Positions 22,482-34,494 of a stretch of DNA of 64,000 nucleotides are shown here, piece by piece (the first letter of the stretch is position 1; every line of letters starts with the position of its first letter). The DNA is from Zizania palustris. Lineage: Eukaryota > Streptophyta > Magnoliopsida > Poales > Poaceae. The notes under the pieces are model-generated. The model was not told the DNA's origin and made no database searches. It saw nothing but the letters and a program-made list of their open reading frames with translations. A program made the translations under genes and the position numbers. The stretch spans positions 13,574,174 through 13,638,173 of the forward strand of contig JAAALK010000084.1 in NCBI GenBank assembly GCA_019279435.1, written 5' to 3'.

Positions 22482-22967
22482 TGTTGGCGTAAAAGTTACA
22501 CCAACAGGTTCTTAGTAGTTAAGAACAAACAAACAAGAGGTTTGTGCTTTTAGGACAAACTTGAGCCTCCGTAAAGGATAACAACTCAAGAGGTCCGAAT
22601 ATATATGTTTGAACCACTGGTTCTGGATCTTTCTTACAAGGTACAATGGGGGGTATTTATAGGGAAAAAGGTTTAAGGAATAGACCTATTTACCCTTATA
22701 TTACAAATGACCTCCAGTATTATAAACAAGGTTATACACGGTAAAGTGCTGTAGGGTAGATGGATAAGCAGGGCATCCAATCAGTCACGTCTTCCTGCTT
22801 CGAAGCCTCCTCCTTCCCTTCGGAGGGTCCTTCGAGATTTTGCATAGTGACACCCTTCGATCGTGCTGACGTATGCTTCGAGCATTATTCAGCCATCTTC
22901 GGGATCTTCTTGGAGCCCTCGGAGGATTAACCTTTAAGTCCTGGAAATGAAGTAATTTCCCCCAACA
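22482..22967 (-). repeat. 5' LTR of gypsy 1
   Basis: This is the 486-bp partner of 10854-11339. A minus-strand TATAAATA at 22654-22661 is the likely core promoter. Confidence 0.95.
22654..22661 (-). promoter_or_regulatory. TATA box in gypsy 1 5' LTR
   Basis: TATAAATA on the minus strand is conserved in the LTRs of gypsy 2 (28114-28121) and gypsy 3 (57342-57349). Confidence 0.6.
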
Positions 22968-22972
22968 GTACT

Positions 22973-23233
22973 GTTGTGCGAAGTCTGCTCGACGGCACCT
23001 CTATGTGCGGAGCCTGCACATACTTAGCCAAGCCTAGTGCACGTTCGGGTGTCTAGGTGTGAGCAAAGTCTTCTGGACTTCAAACTTTTGACCTGTGTGC
23101 AGCCTATGTTCGGAGTGTGATCCATACCTCCGAATCATACTCTATGAAGTGTGTGTTCGAAGTCTATTCCGCATAAAAGAAAATCTAAAACATTCCCATT
23201 CACCCCCCTTTAATCGCCTATTTTGGTCCAAAA
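22973..23233 (+). repeat. 5' LTR of copia A, right part
   Basis: This continues the LTR after the gypsy 1 insertion and is collinear with the last ~260 bp of the B LTR (40988-41278). It ends GGTCCAAAA, where B ends GGTCCAACA. Confidence 0.88.
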
Positions 23234-23235
23234 AT

Positions 23236-23247
23236 TGGTATCAGAGC
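23236..23247 (+). promoter_or_regulatory. Primer-binding site of copia A
   Basis: TGGTATCAGAGC, complementary to initiator tRNA-Met, lies two bases after the LTR end, as in element B. Confidence 0.9.
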
Positions 23248-23297
23248 GGGTTAGGATCACTAGTTGACCTTAACTGGTTTTGTGATCATTTAGCGAC

Positions 23298-25047
23298 ATG
23301 GATAGAGTCAGTAAAATTCCTCTATTCGATGATACTAAATTTGCTTACTGGAAGGTCCGCATGGAGGCTTATTTACTAAGCCAAGGAAGTGCGGTTTGGG
23401 AGATTGTGGACTCGGAATATGTAATTCCTAAGACTCATACTATTCAGGCTGAGAAACAACATTATGAGAGCAACAACAAAGCTAAAAACATACTGTTTAA
23501 AGCTTGAGTAGGAGCGAATTTGATTGAGTCCAGCATCTCAAGACTGCTAGGGAAATTTGGTCCACACTCACTATTTTTCATGAGGGATCTACACATATCA
23601 AGGCTAGGTGCCAGAGCACATACAATCAACAGTATTAGCTATTTGTGCAAGGCCCTAGCGAATCTATAGATGCCATGTTTTCTCGCTTTGATGCGATAGT
23701 GAGTAATTTGCGCTCCGCAGGCACGCTTGCTCATTCTGACCATGATAGGGATATCACGATTCTCTATGCTCTTGATCGTAGTATATGAGAGGTGAAGATA
23801 TCTAGTTTTAAGGAGTTCGCAGGTTATGCCACATTAACCTGTGATAAGCTCTTTAGCAAGCTCAAGTCTATAGAGATTGCTAAGGCATTTCTTGCAGGGC
23901 ACAAAAACTCCTTGCCTTAGACCATGGCACTAGTTTCTGGCTGTAGCTGTGGCACTCCTACAGAACCAAGCACATCTGGTACTTGTGTCCTTGCAGGAGG
24001 TTTTGCCTTGTCTTCCCTGGTCTCTGTTACAAAAGACTAGGTGAATACTCTTGATGATTAAGAGCTTGCTCTCATTGCCAGGAAGTTCACTCGCTTCTAC
24101 AATGAGAGACAGGATCGGCGGAGAGGTGGTTTAAGAGGGTGCTTTGAGTGTGGTGACACTTCTCACATTAAGTCCGATTGCCCTAGGCTCAAGAGGAGGG
24201 AAGAGAGTGAGCGCCCCAAACGCCACAAGAAAGAGAGAAAACCCTTTTCTAAGGGTAAGCACGGCAAGGTGGTTAAGAGGGTAGCCAAAGCCGCTTCCAA
24301 AGCTTTTGTGGTGGCTCTTAGTGACATCGACACATCTTCAGCTGAGGAGTCCATTATGATGAAGAGGAGCCTCCGAACAAGGAGGAGAAGAAGGCAAAGG
24401 ACCTCAACAACCTTTGCTTCATGGCCGACAACATCCACAACAGCGATGAGCTAGACTCATCTGAGGTACCATTATCCTATGACCAGCTTTCTATCAAAGT
24501 AGATGAATTGAATGATGTATTCATTGGTTAGGATAGATTACTGAAACAAGCTGCTAGAGAAATAAAAACTTATACTTAGACTTGAATTTGTTTCAACTGA
24601 ATTTGCCATGTTTAAGTCTAAGATTGATGATGATACTGATTGTGAGTCCTATACTGTCATCATGAGTGAGCTTGTCCAGCTTCGTTCTATGCACACTTAA
24701 GCTATTGGTAAGCTTGAGATTGCGGAGAAGAAGCTTTTAGAGGTGGAGTCTAGACCAACTATTGTCAATGAATGCATGAACTGTCCTTTACTTATTGAAA
24801 GCATTAATTTGAGGGATAAACATGTCAATGAATTAGAGTCTAGATTAGAGAGTGATGAGTATTCTAAGGATGTGCAGCCTGCTTGTTCCACCTACATCAC
24901 CCTTAAGGACCAACTTAGCTTTACTAGAGGGCAAGCTGAAAAGCTCATGAGTGAGAATGATTACCTTCTATCTGTGGTGGAAAAATGCACTAAAGGGAAG
25001 AGTAGGATGGATTTTCTTTTGGCAAAAACCAAAATGTGTGCGGATAG
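23298..25047 (+). pseudogene. Degenerate gag of copia A
   Basis: The start MDRVSKIPLFDDTKFAYWKVR matches the gag start of B almost residue for residue. The frame breaks at a TGA near 23505, and further stops and indels follow. The CCHC knuckle (CFECGDTSHIKSDC) is still recognisable near 24145. Similarity to B gag runs to about 25047, where copia C is inserted. It is much older than B. Confidence 0.88.
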
Positions 25048-25867
25048 TGAAGGATATGCCCAAGAAAATCCCGTGGATCGGAAGTTCCGATAGGTAGTAT
25101 CGGAAGTTCCAATTATTATTCAGTCTCGATATAGAGAGCAAATGTTGCTTCGGAAGTTCTGATATGGTATCGGAAGTTCCGATGAGCCAGAAGTTCTGAT
25201 TCAGAATTAGGGAATTTTGTACTGATCAGAAGTTCTGATATGGTATCGGAAGTTCCTAGGTGGGCGATAAAAGATTAGATCTGTTGCGTGTCGTACTGTA
25301 GCAGGAGACCTAAAATACCTTGTCGGAAGTCCCGATCCAGGATCAGAAGTTTTGATGTTGGCAAATAGATTGAATCTGTTACGATTTTTAAGACTTCGAG
25401 ATAGACACGACCAGGAGGCAATCAGCCCTATAAAAGGAGAGGAGGAGGATGTCTTAGAACCATGGAATAAGCCTAGATTAGACCTAGCCACCAAAGAGTC
25501 ATCTCCTTCCTTTCTTGATCTCAATCGTTGAGGTCAAAGATCCCCGTCTCTCACGTGCGGTGCTGGCATGCTGCCGTGGGAGGTTTTCCATCCCTGTACG
25601 TGTGGACTCTATGGAGGCGTTTCTCCAATAGCGATGCTCGTGGACATCTACATACGAATGACTACATCGTCTTCATCGGTCGGATCGGCGAAGGACGACA
25701 AGGATGAAGCGAGGATAGGTTTGACATGCTACTCCGACATCTTCCGCTGTACCTAGCGCGTCTCGTGCTAGAAGGTACCGATCCATGATCTCGCACGCGC
25801 ATGAGTCTTGGGCTTAGGGTGTAAATTTTGAAATTGCCGACTAGCATAGCTCCCCTATTCTCCAACA
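25048..25867 (+). repeat. 5' LTR of copia C
   Basis: This LTR of about 820 bp has TG...CA ends. The left border is set where similarity between A and B gag ends, and the right border by the primer-binding site. It holds many copies of a GGAAGTTCCGAT-like motif and a Pol II-like TATAAAAGG near 25430. Confidence 0.7.
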
Positions 25868-25868
25868 G

Positions 25869-25880
25869 TGGTATCAGAGC
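25869..25880 (+). promoter_or_regulatory. Primer-binding site of copia C
   Basis: TGGTATCAGAGC follows the LTR end after one base. It is complementary to initiator tRNA-Met. Confidence 0.88.
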
Positions 25881-26950
25881 CTACGTGCGTAGTGTTCGAT
25901 TTGAATCCCTCATGTATGGAGATACATGGTGGAAAATAGATTAGATCTGTTTTTGCCTGTGGTAGATCGGAAGTTCTGATGGCGGATCGAAAGTTCCAAT
26001 ATTGATCGGATGTTCTGATATCGAATAATGATTCGATATAGAAAGCAATTGTTGCGGTCCTGGATTCCGATATTGATCGGAAGTTTCGGGGACCGGAAGT
26101 TTCGATGCTAGATCGGAAGTTTCGACCCAACCGAATTTGAAATTCTAAGCCTGTTGAGCTGTGTTTTTTAGATCCAGAATCCAGTCACTTGTAGATTGCT
26201 CGCCTAACTTTTTTGCAGAGAATTATGTGACTGACATGGCCTAAGGATGATCTAAAATTTATTACGGCTTGCATGTCGTTTCTACGGTGCTTCAGCCGAT
26301 GTAATTAGTATATACTATACGATATGGACTAGTACTGTTCATGGAGGATGGGAGCACGCACTCATTGACGGGAGCCATGGATATGGAGATCACAATGTGA
26401 AGAAGGTCATGCTATGTCATAGTTAATATGATTGCCTGTGATGCTTTCTTATGTTCCTGTTACTCTATTCTTGCATGTTTTGTGTGCACTATAGACGTTA
26501 CAGTGCTAGAATAGTTTTCCCTCAGAAAATTAAGTGTTGATGCTCTTTCCAATAGTTGCACCCACCAAGGTTCGTGCTCATCGATAGCGGGTCTGCCAAA
26601 GCAGGGTGATATATTTTATCTCGACTAGTTGCGGCGGAAGTCGGACTTCTGCACGCATAGTATTGGTTCACTTGACAAGGCTATCAAAACAATTTTGGGC
26701 CTTGAAGCATAGGAGTTGGGGTCGAGCATTGGATGCTTTGCCAACGATAAGAGTCACATACGATGTGATTATCAAGGAGTTGCTTACCTATGTCAACTAG
26801 CTTCTAGAAGTGATGCCAAAGCTCACTAGGAGATAGTGTGACCATGGATCTTGCACCACTATTAGTCATGAGAGGAAAAGTCACCGGTTTAGATAGTGGG
26901 ACATCTTTTATTGCATAGTGCTAAACCTTGCATTTAATCTTTTGTAGATC
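25881..26950 (+). other. Leader of copia C
   Basis: This noncoding leader of about 1 kb has no convincing frame. More GATCGGAAGTT-type motifs occur up to about 26130. The last 300 bp are plain sequence leading to the gag start at 26951. Confidence 0.5.
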
Positions 26951-27943
26951 ATGGCACAACCTATTATGAACACTGTACTCTTTATTTTGCGATCGATTCT
27001 TTTTGGAACAATTTTTATTGATTGGTTTAGAAACTTGAGAAGTGTTCTCGAGCGAAACAAAAATGTTCTAGAGGAATCCAATAATGATGAACTAGTTGAC
27101 CAAAGGGATTGTGAGAAGCACTCGAATGAGTCACTTAATGTAAGCTATCTCATACCCGCCTGTTTGTCCTCTGAGCTTTGGAAGCAAGATGAGAACAAGA
27201 ATGTCCATAATATGATTATGGGACACCAAGGCATATTTGAGAGCCCAGCTCAGGCTAAGAGATATGGTACCTCAGTGTCCTTGTTTGCATGCAAAACTGG
27301 TCAATGGTTTAGGAATTGCAAATTGGACTTGGAAGAATTAAAACAGATTGGATCTATTTCTGTGTGCAGAACTTCAGAAGTTCTGATACCTGATCCGAAG
27401 TTCCAATATTTGTCGGATTGGAAGTTCCAATGGTTGATCGGAAATTCCGATGCCGGAAAAAATTTGCGACAAAGAATTCAGATTTGAATTTCTGATTCCA
27501 GATCATAAGTTCCGATCCAGACAAGTTGGAAGCAGAAGGGAGGTAGGACTTCCGCTTCTACTTAAAGTATAAATGTTATTGAAATTAATCTTTCGACTCA
27601 TCCAAGTGATTCATGGGTATTTGATACCGGTTCGATGATTCACACTTGCAAATCGTTGCAAGGGCTAAGTAGGTAATGGAGTAAAGGTTGCAGCGCTGGC
27701 CGTTGGCATTTATTCTTTATCACTACCCTTAGGATTTGTTCTGGAATTGAATAATTGTTATTATGTTCTAGCATTGGGCAGAAACATTATCTCTTCCTCA
27801 TGTTTGGAGGAAGAAGGTTATGAGTTTGTGATAAAGAACAAATGTTGTTCGATATTATCGAATGATATGCTCTATGGTGTTTTTCCATTAGTGAATGGAT
27901 TATACATTTTAAGTCTTGAGGATGCATAAGTTTGTAACATTAG
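26951..27943 (+). pseudogene. copia C gag remnant and protease region
   Basis: The gag start is at 26951, with IDWFRNLRSVLE resembling the copia gag signature. Much of gag is deleted: the GHQGIFESPAQAKRY and LFACKTGQ fragments follow too soon. A block of GGAAGTTC motifs interrupts it at about 27370-27540. The protease motif SWVFDTGSMIHTC is visible near 27615-27655. After it comes the segment NNCYYVLALGRNIISSSCL, typical of the region before the integrase zinc finger. Gypsy 2 is inserted at 27944. Confidence 0.7.
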
Positions 27944-28438
27944 TGTTGGCGTAAAAGATTACGCTAACAGGTTTCTGTAGAAGAGAAACTAACAAACGAA
28001 GTGTTTGCGAAGCAAACTGTTCTAAGCCTCCGAAAGGATAATAGCTTAGAATAGTTCGAAAGTGTGTATTGAATAACTTGTATTTGGTTCCTATTACAGG
28101 GTGAAATGGGTGGTATTTATAGGCCCAAACATTAAGGAAAAGACCTATTTACCCCTCTATTACAACCGACATAGTGGAAACTATTCGGTTCCCTCAATAG
28201 GGTTAAAATGGTAAAAGACTAATCTAATGAGAAAGAAGATAAGTCTTCCATCTTAGCTGGTAGAAAAGATCTTGAAAAGCCTTAGTTCGAAGATGTACTC
28301 CGAACCAATGCCTATCTTCGTACTTCGAACTTGGTTCCGGGTATCTTCGAAGATAATCGTCTGGGAACCTTCGAATCCGCTGTCTGCCTTTATGTTGCTT
28401 CGGCAATAACCCCGAAGATGAGATATTTTCCCCCAACA
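27944..28438 (-). repeat. 3' LTR of gypsy 2
   Basis: This 495-bp LTR runs TGTTGGCG...CCCCCAACA. It is the same length as, and the reverse-complement homologue of, the gypsy 3 LTR at 57025-57519. The likely target site before it is ATTAG (27939-27943), but its partner is not visible. Confidence 0.92.
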
Positions 28439-28764
28439 GTAGCCCCTCGAATACGCTTCTCCGTTTAACCTGTAACGTTAGGAGAGCAGTATATGCAAGA
28501 AAAATAATCATGCGTAGGGGTTAACAGATTTAAATCATCTCCGAACTATGTGGAGATGCATACTTCAAATTGGTATTCGGAGAAGTTACATTCGAAGTAA
28601 CTTAGAAATAACTTAAGAAGACCGAAAACTTTCTAGGCTTAGAAGAAATAGCCGTTAGTCTGTTTCTTCTAACGGAAGTTATACGATGCATTATTTTCGG
28701 AGGAAAGCAACGGGCAAGAATGCGAAAAGGCAGAGTTAAACGGTAACAAACGGAATATCTAGGC

Positions 28765-28772
28765 TATAAATA
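28765..28772 (+). promoter_or_regulatory. TATA box of the antisense gene in gypsy 2
   Basis: TATAAATA stands 120 bp before the ATG at 28892, at the same relative position as TATAAAAG in gypsy 1. Confidence 0.6.
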
Positions 28773-28891
28773 AAAAGGCCTAGAACTTACCCGGTTACCT
28801 TTTCACCGCTTTTTCGCAATCAAAAACTTTTTAGCCCTTTGAGTTCTTTGAGCCCTAGCCTCCATTTCCTCAAAGCAATCCAGCGACCGCA

Positions 28892-31800
28892 ATGGTGAAG
28901 ACTAAGGGATCAGCACCTCCGTCGGCCTTGGCTCGGCAACAGGCGGTGGCAGCAGCAGCGGCGGCAACGTTGGCGGCGGCACCTCCGATACCGGCGGTGA
29001 CATCCATGGCGGCGGGAGGGAGAAATCCCCAAATCGTCGATGACCAAGGTCTGTGCCCGCCATCAACAAAGTACTTGATCAATCTTTCCAGTTGGGGCCT
29101 TCTACCTGCAAGAGAGAGTCACTGGCAATCGCAGTAGAAGGGAAAATCAGTACTGGAGTTATGATCTGGAAGCCAGGTAAAGAGCATATTCCGTCACCAA
29201 GGCCCGGAGAAGTAGTTGTATTCGAAGCCTTCTTCGAAGCTGGCTTGGGCCTCCCTGCAGTGGACTTCCTGGCAGAGGTACTTGGTCTGTTCCATGTAAC
29301 CCTCCCCCAATTATCTCCGAATGCAGTAGCTAGATTAGCTATCTTCGAATGGGCCTTGAGAGCCGAAGGGTGCGAAGGAAGAGTAGAGATCTTCGCTGCA
29401 TTGCATAGAGAAACATGCCAACCAAAGACCTTCGTAGGCCCCGGAGGTGAAAAAGTAGTGGTATCCTTCGGTAGTATCAACTTTAGGCTTCGAGACGAAT
29501 ACGCCCTTCAGTTTCCTGCCAAGGCCATCAACGCCAGATGGTATACTGATTGGGTTTTAAGATGGTTCTATGCCGAAGTTGGGGCAAGCAGTCCTCTGGC
29601 CGGGCCCCTCAAAGAAATTCAATTCCGGAAGGAAGCTTTAGTGCAGCCCAACGAAGGTCAACTCGAAGCCCGTCTAAACCTGCTTCAGAAGATTAGCCGA
29701 AGGTTAAGCATGCCGAGACTTGACCGAAGAATTCATCGGCCTGCAAATTTCTCCGCTGATGGCCAACTGGCCTATCATCTTCGAGGATGATTCGGAAGGC
29801 GGTCTCCGCAAGATTAACTTGACTTCGAGCCCTGCAGGTAACTTCGAAACCAACATGCATTATACATATTTACTTCGAAGAAAGACTAACTTGAATTATT
29901 TATTTTGTAGCTTCTTCAGCCCCTATTACTTCAGAGCAAATTATAAGGGCTTCGGAGAAGATTTTGGGTGCCCCAACTCCGACTGAAAAAGAATGGCGAG
30001 TTAAATTGGTCGGGAGTTGGGAGAGGTTTAACAGAGTATGGGGAATGCTGGAGATGACTCCGCCCCCTCTGATGGACTGGGTGCCTTCGGAGAAAGGACC
30101 CAAGAAGAGGATAGCCGAAGCCGGAGCTTCGAGCTCCGCAAAGACTCCGGTGAAGAAGGTGGCTAAGAAGCCTAAAAAACCTGCACCTTCGAGCTCAAGA
30201 GTTTCAGCTTCCGAATCTCAAGAAGATGAAGGTAACCTATTAGTGAGGTTGATCGATGAAGATGCAACTCAAACAAATACTCATATCGAAGATGCTGCAG
30301 GTATACCGGAAGTCTCAGGCTAACAATGAAGAAGTGAGAGCTCCGGATGTTCAAGAGGAGCAAAACGAAGCCCCTGTGGGCGAAGATGAAGTTGAAGTTA
30401 CTACAGCTTCAGTTGTGGATGAAGTGAGGACTGCTCACGGAGATACTCTGGCAGTTGAAGTTTTAACGTTGGATTCAGACGAAGACCTCACCTTTGATCC
30501 TCCGAGCAGTCCGGTGCTCGATCGCCCCCAGAATGTCGAAGGTAAACTTCGCATAATTCTCTTATTATTTTCTGCAAAATTATACAATGTATAATACCTT
30601 TGCTTTTTGCAGAGCCCCCTTCTGTAGAAGTACAATGCGAAGACACAATTCAAAGGCCTTCGACAACTTCGGAGCCGCACCCGGAGGTCACTCAACAGGG
30701 GCCTAGAAGGGGTAAAAGACATATAGAGCCTCTCCCTGCTCAGGGATCAACTTCGTCTGAATCAACAGATGAAAGTGAATCAACTGAGGGGGGGGCCATC
30801 TACTGAAGCTCCAAGGACCTCATAAGAACTCTCCGGACCTTCATCAAGCAGGGCTGATCAGAGGGCTTCAGGAATGCTTCCTCTCTTAACTCCTTTTTTG
30901 GAGCAGAGAACCGGGCTTCGGACTTTGGTCAAACCTTTGGGTCAAGCCAGTCGCAAAGTCGGTGAAACAGAGCTGGTAGCCATCTTAAGCAGGGCGAAGA
31001 GTTCGGAGCTTAACGTTGCTATAGAACGAGCAGCCTACCAGGTACGGAGCACCTTCGAACCAATAACAAATTATACATGAATAATTTCCTACTTCGGTTT
31101 TTTTCTTTTCTTAGCAAGCGGTTTTGGCCCGCGCTGCAACTTTATCAGGCGAAAATGAAATTGCTCAGCTTCAGGAAGAAAATGAAGCTCTTAAACGCAA
31201 CTTGTCTTTCTCCGAAGCTAGAGTGGTTCAAATGGATAATGTGATTTCGACGGAGCGCAGGGCCAGACAGAGCTTGGAGGCTGTAAATAAAGAGCTCGAA
31301 GCAGAAAGAATCGTGCTTCGGGCGGAAATCGAAAAGGTGCGGCTGGAGCATGCTAATGCTGGGTCCGAACTTGCGAGGCTCCAAGAGGAAGCTGGGCAAC
31401 TCCTAAATCAGAAGAATATTTTAACTACGGAGAATGCTAGGATTTCCGGAGTTCTAACAGAAACGACTTCGGCCCAGGATACACTTATTGAAGAAAAGCT
31501 TAAGTCTGAGAAGGTGGCTTCGGAGGTCATAGAGCAGATGCTAGGTGTTTTGGAGTACTTCGGTACTACCGGATCACTACCTTCAGATGACAACGTCACT
31601 CTGCTGCGCCGGTTAAAAAGGATCCAAGGAGCAGCGAAGCAGATGAAGACGGCAGGCATTCACTACGGGGAACTCTCCGGACAAGTGTCTGCCCTCGGAC
31701 TACTTCGTTACTACGAGGACTTGGGCCGAACAATCACTCCGAGCGCAGAGGGCTCTATTACCTTCGACGACGAGCGGCTTCTAGCTCCTTCCGAAGTCGT

Positions 31801-32509
31801 AACTGCTGCCTGGCAGGCCTTTCAAGCTTCTTGGAGAGCCGAAGGTCGCACTGCGATCAAGGCTTGGATCGATGAAGGCCAACAGCCAGAAGCAAGTTCG
31901 GAACCAAGCTTCGAGCAGTCAACCTCCTCCGAACCCGCAGGTTTAGGAAACATTGAGGATTTTTGACTATGTAAAACTTCATGCTTGTAAACATTTATCA
32001 ATGAAAATCTTGTTTGTCATATTTCTTAGGCTTTGCCTCTTATGGAAGACATCGAAGTGTTAGAGCTTAACGACGAACTTCGCTCATTATGGAATAACTT
32101 CGAACTTTTAAAGAGTTACAAGCGTCCTCGATTTCTAATTCCTCGAGATGACTCAGGCGTAATTGCGCCCGAAGTAATCAAAGATGTATTGTCTTATATT
32201 AAAGAGGAAGAGAAAGAGGTTAACGCAAACACCTCGTCTTCTGAAGACACTATTTGGTCTGAAGACGAAGGTGAAGCTCGAAATAAAAGATCTGAAGATC
32301 TTAGAAGCTGGGAAAGAAGCCCTGAACGGCTTCGAACTTGGGCCGAGCTTCAACAAGAGCAGAAGGATTTTAGAGCTTCGAGGGGGAGGAAGAGAGTTAA
32401 ACGTAAAGTTATTAGAACTTCCGATGTTGGAACTAGTCGTTCCACCCCTAGCTCTAGGGACCGAAGAGGTCTCCGATTCCTTCTTGGTATAGATACCAAT
32501 TTTTCATAG
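28892..32509 (+). pseudogene. Decayed copy of the antisense multi-exon gene in gypsy 2
   Basis: This is collinear with the gypsy 1 gene. It has an Ala-rich start (MVKTKGSAPPSALARQQ) and the EVVVFEAFFEAGLGLPAVDF and FHVTLPQLSPNAV domain near 29200-29600. The coiled-coil exon at 31115-31940 begins after TTTCTTAG, and the last exon at about 32030-32509 has the same basic tail and the end GLRFLLGIDTNFS. Exon borders match (for example AATGTCGAAG/GTAAAC near 30541 and TTTGCAG near 30612). It is broken by frameshifts near 29060-29110 and 29715 and by a stop near 30805. The phase between the last two exons also looks off by one. Confidence 0.72.
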
Positions 32510-32899
32510 TGTAATCTGTAAACATATTTGTTTCAATAATGAATGCCGATTTAAAATTGTCTCCATATTTACTAGCCCCTCTTTGGGATAAGCAACTTCG
32601 AAATGTATTCAAAGATGGTTATGCGCAAAGAAAAAACTTCGGAGTACAATTTTTTGGGGGTTCAGAGCCCCTCTGTCATTTAAAGATCTTTTAAAATCTT
32701 ATGAAATGTCTTCGACTTTTTGCAGTCGGAAGAATGACAACTTAGTACCTTTGTTTTATGAAAGAAATCACTTGAGATAACTTCCAGGATACTTTAGTGT
32801 CTTAAAAAATTTGTCACTTTGGACTATGTTAACAGACATTCGAAGCTCATGGCTCAAATTCTGTTTTGCTTTAGCCACCTTCGGCTTATTTTTGCGATC

Positions 32900-33230
32900 T
32901 CTGTCGAACCAATGGTTCGGAGTTTGCAATGGTCTCTTTGGACTCTTTTTACGGATGTCTACCAGCCAATGGCTTGGACTCCGTATATTTTGGCCACCTT
33001 CGGCTCTTTTTGCAGAAGTCTACCAGCCAATGGCTTGGACTTCGCAGATTTTGGCCACCTTCGGCTCTTTTTGCAGAAGTCTACCAGCCAATGGCTTGGA
33101 CTTCGCAGATTTTGGCCACCTTCGGCTCTTTTTACGGAAGTCTACCAGCCAATGGCTTGGACTCCGTAGGGTGTGGTTTTGGGCTCTTTTATGGATGCCT
33201 ACAAGCCGGTGGCCTGGGCTCCGGATTATG
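32900..33230. repeat. 61-bp minisatellite of gypsy 2, about 5 copies
   Basis: CCAGCCAATGGCTTGGA recurs at 32962, 33023, 33084 and 33145, an exact 61-bp spacing, with degenerate flanking units. It lies at the same place as the 118-bp array of gypsy 1, between the convergent 3' ends of pol and the antisense gene. The shared phrase TTTTGGCCACCTTCGGCTCT resembles TTGGCCACCTACGGCTCTTTT of the 118-bp unit. Confidence 0.92.
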
Positions 33231-33431
33231 CCAGCCCCCACGTCGGAAGCTTCGAACTTTATGGGTTCGAAGTCCGAAAATACAATCCAGCTTCATGACA
33301 CTTCCCTCTCGGTCGACCCCGCGGTTCCAGTGCGTCCACTCGGAAGCTGGAAGTCTATGAGGGGAAGGCACTATCAGGATCATATGCTTTATTGATTTAG
33401 AAGATGATTACAAGCGAATTACAAGGAGCCC

Positions 33432-34494
33432 TTATGCGAAGTATCGCTTTAGGTGCTCCGCATGCCAAGTATGTGCTAACTCTTCACCTTCTAAATTAGC
33501 TAATTTAAATGAACCAGGGCACCCTGAACGGACAATTAGGTATGGACCTTCCCATTTATTCCCTAACTTCCCTGGTGCTATAATGCTTCGTAGAACAAGA
33601 TGACCCGGTCTTAGTTCATTGAGCTTAACCTTCAGGTCGAACCAAGCCTTCGTCTGCTGATGATACTTTGATAAATTTGCTACAGCTCGAAGTCTTGTTT
33701 CTTCTGATAAATCTAACGAAGCTTGTCTTTCTTCTTCAATATCCGGTTTGGTGCTGCGAAATGATCCCCCTTTGAGCTCCGTTGGAGTCATAGCTTCATC
33801 TCCGAATAGTAGTCTGAACGGAGTAAAACCTGTGGACCTTGTTTGCGTAGTCCGAATGGACCACAAAATCTTCGGAAGCTCTTCGGTCCACAGTGCCTTT
33901 GCTAATCCTACTATTCTTCGATTTAGCCCTGATAAAATATTTCCATTGGCTCGCTCTACGGCTCCATTAGACTGAGGATGCCTTACTGCAGCAAAACATA
34001 GCTGAATGCCTAGATCTTCGCAAAACTTCCTGAAGGGTTCTGCGTCGAACTGTGTTCCATTATCAACTGTGAGATATCTAGGCACTCCGAACCGGCAAAT
34101 GATGTTCTTCCAGAAGAATTTCTGTACATTGTTCGAAGTGATAGCTGTTAAGGGTTCTGCTTCTACGCACTTAGAAAAATATTCAATAGCTACCACTGCG
34201 AACTTCAGATTTCCCTTGGCTACCGGAAAGGGACCAATTAAATCCATACCCCATCTGGCCATAGGCCATACCGGAGCAATGACTTGAAGAGCTGTTGGTG
34301 GGCGATGACTCCGTCGACCCATCCACTGGCACCCTTGACAAGTGCGGACTAAGCTCTCCGCATCAGCTGTGATTGTAGGCCAATAAAGCCCCTGGCGAAG
34401 TGTTTTTCCTGCCAAAGCTCTAGGGGCTAAATGGCTACCACAAAGGCCTTCGTGAATTTCTCGAAGAATTTCTTGGCCTTCGGCTTGAGATATA
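33432..34494 (-). pseudogene. gypsy 2 integrase
   Basis: The zinc region (HEGLCGSH then TCQGCQW) and the full DDE triad are present: GMDLIGPF, TVDNGTQFD and NGAVERANG with the Glu retained. The C-terminal GPYLIVRSGCPGSFKL module follows, and the frame ends at 33432. It is in frame with reverse transcriptase but separated from it by a TGA at 34495-34497, where gypsy 3 has CGA. Apart from that stop, it is the best preserved integrase in the window. Confidence 0.9.

Larger units (their letters stand above)
10854..22967 (-). mobile_element. Tat-type Ty3/gypsy retrotransposon (gypsy 1)
   Basis: Both LTRs are 486 bp and differ at two positions by eye. The target duplication GTACT is present at 10849-10853 and 22968-22972. 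The minus strand carries gag, protease, reverse transcriptase, RNase H, a second archaeal-type RNase H and integrase. The double RNase H and the TTGGCGCCGTCCGTGGGG primer-binding region are hallmarks of the plant Tat lineage. On the plus strand, between the 3' LTR and the end of pol, lies a long multi-exon gene (11925-15669) and a 118-bp minisatellite. Despite its youth the polyprotein has frameshifts, a stop and a mutated integrase active site. Confidence 0.95.
9116..25047 (+). mobile_element. Degenerate SIRE-like copia element A, split by gypsy 1
   Basis: The 5' LTR (9116-10853 plus 22973-23233) is homologous to the 1979-bp LTR of element B and begins with the same TGAGAAACCAAG. It is followed by an initiator-Met primer-binding site and a gag-like region that shadows B's gag but carries many stops. 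A Tat-type gypsy element is inserted in the LTR, and copia C interrupts the gag region at 25048. The rest of A (pol and 3' LTR) is not in the window. Confidence 0.85.
25048..27943 (+). mobile_element. Degenerate copia element C, truncated by gypsy 2
   Basis: Similarity of copia A to B stops at 25047. A TG-starting LTR runs to 25867 (CA end) and is followed by an initiator-Met primer-binding site. The internal part has a leader, a gag with deletions and a protease region. It is cut at 27943 by the LTR of gypsy 2. The remaining pol and 3' LTR are not in the window. The family is a copia type different from SIRE. Confidence 0.75.

Noticed and set aside
32811..33395. Plus-strand frame through the 61-bp repeats of gypsy 2
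   Set aside because: The reading is a translation of the minisatellite; the 61-bp unit cycles through all frames and there is no matching frame in gypsy 1.
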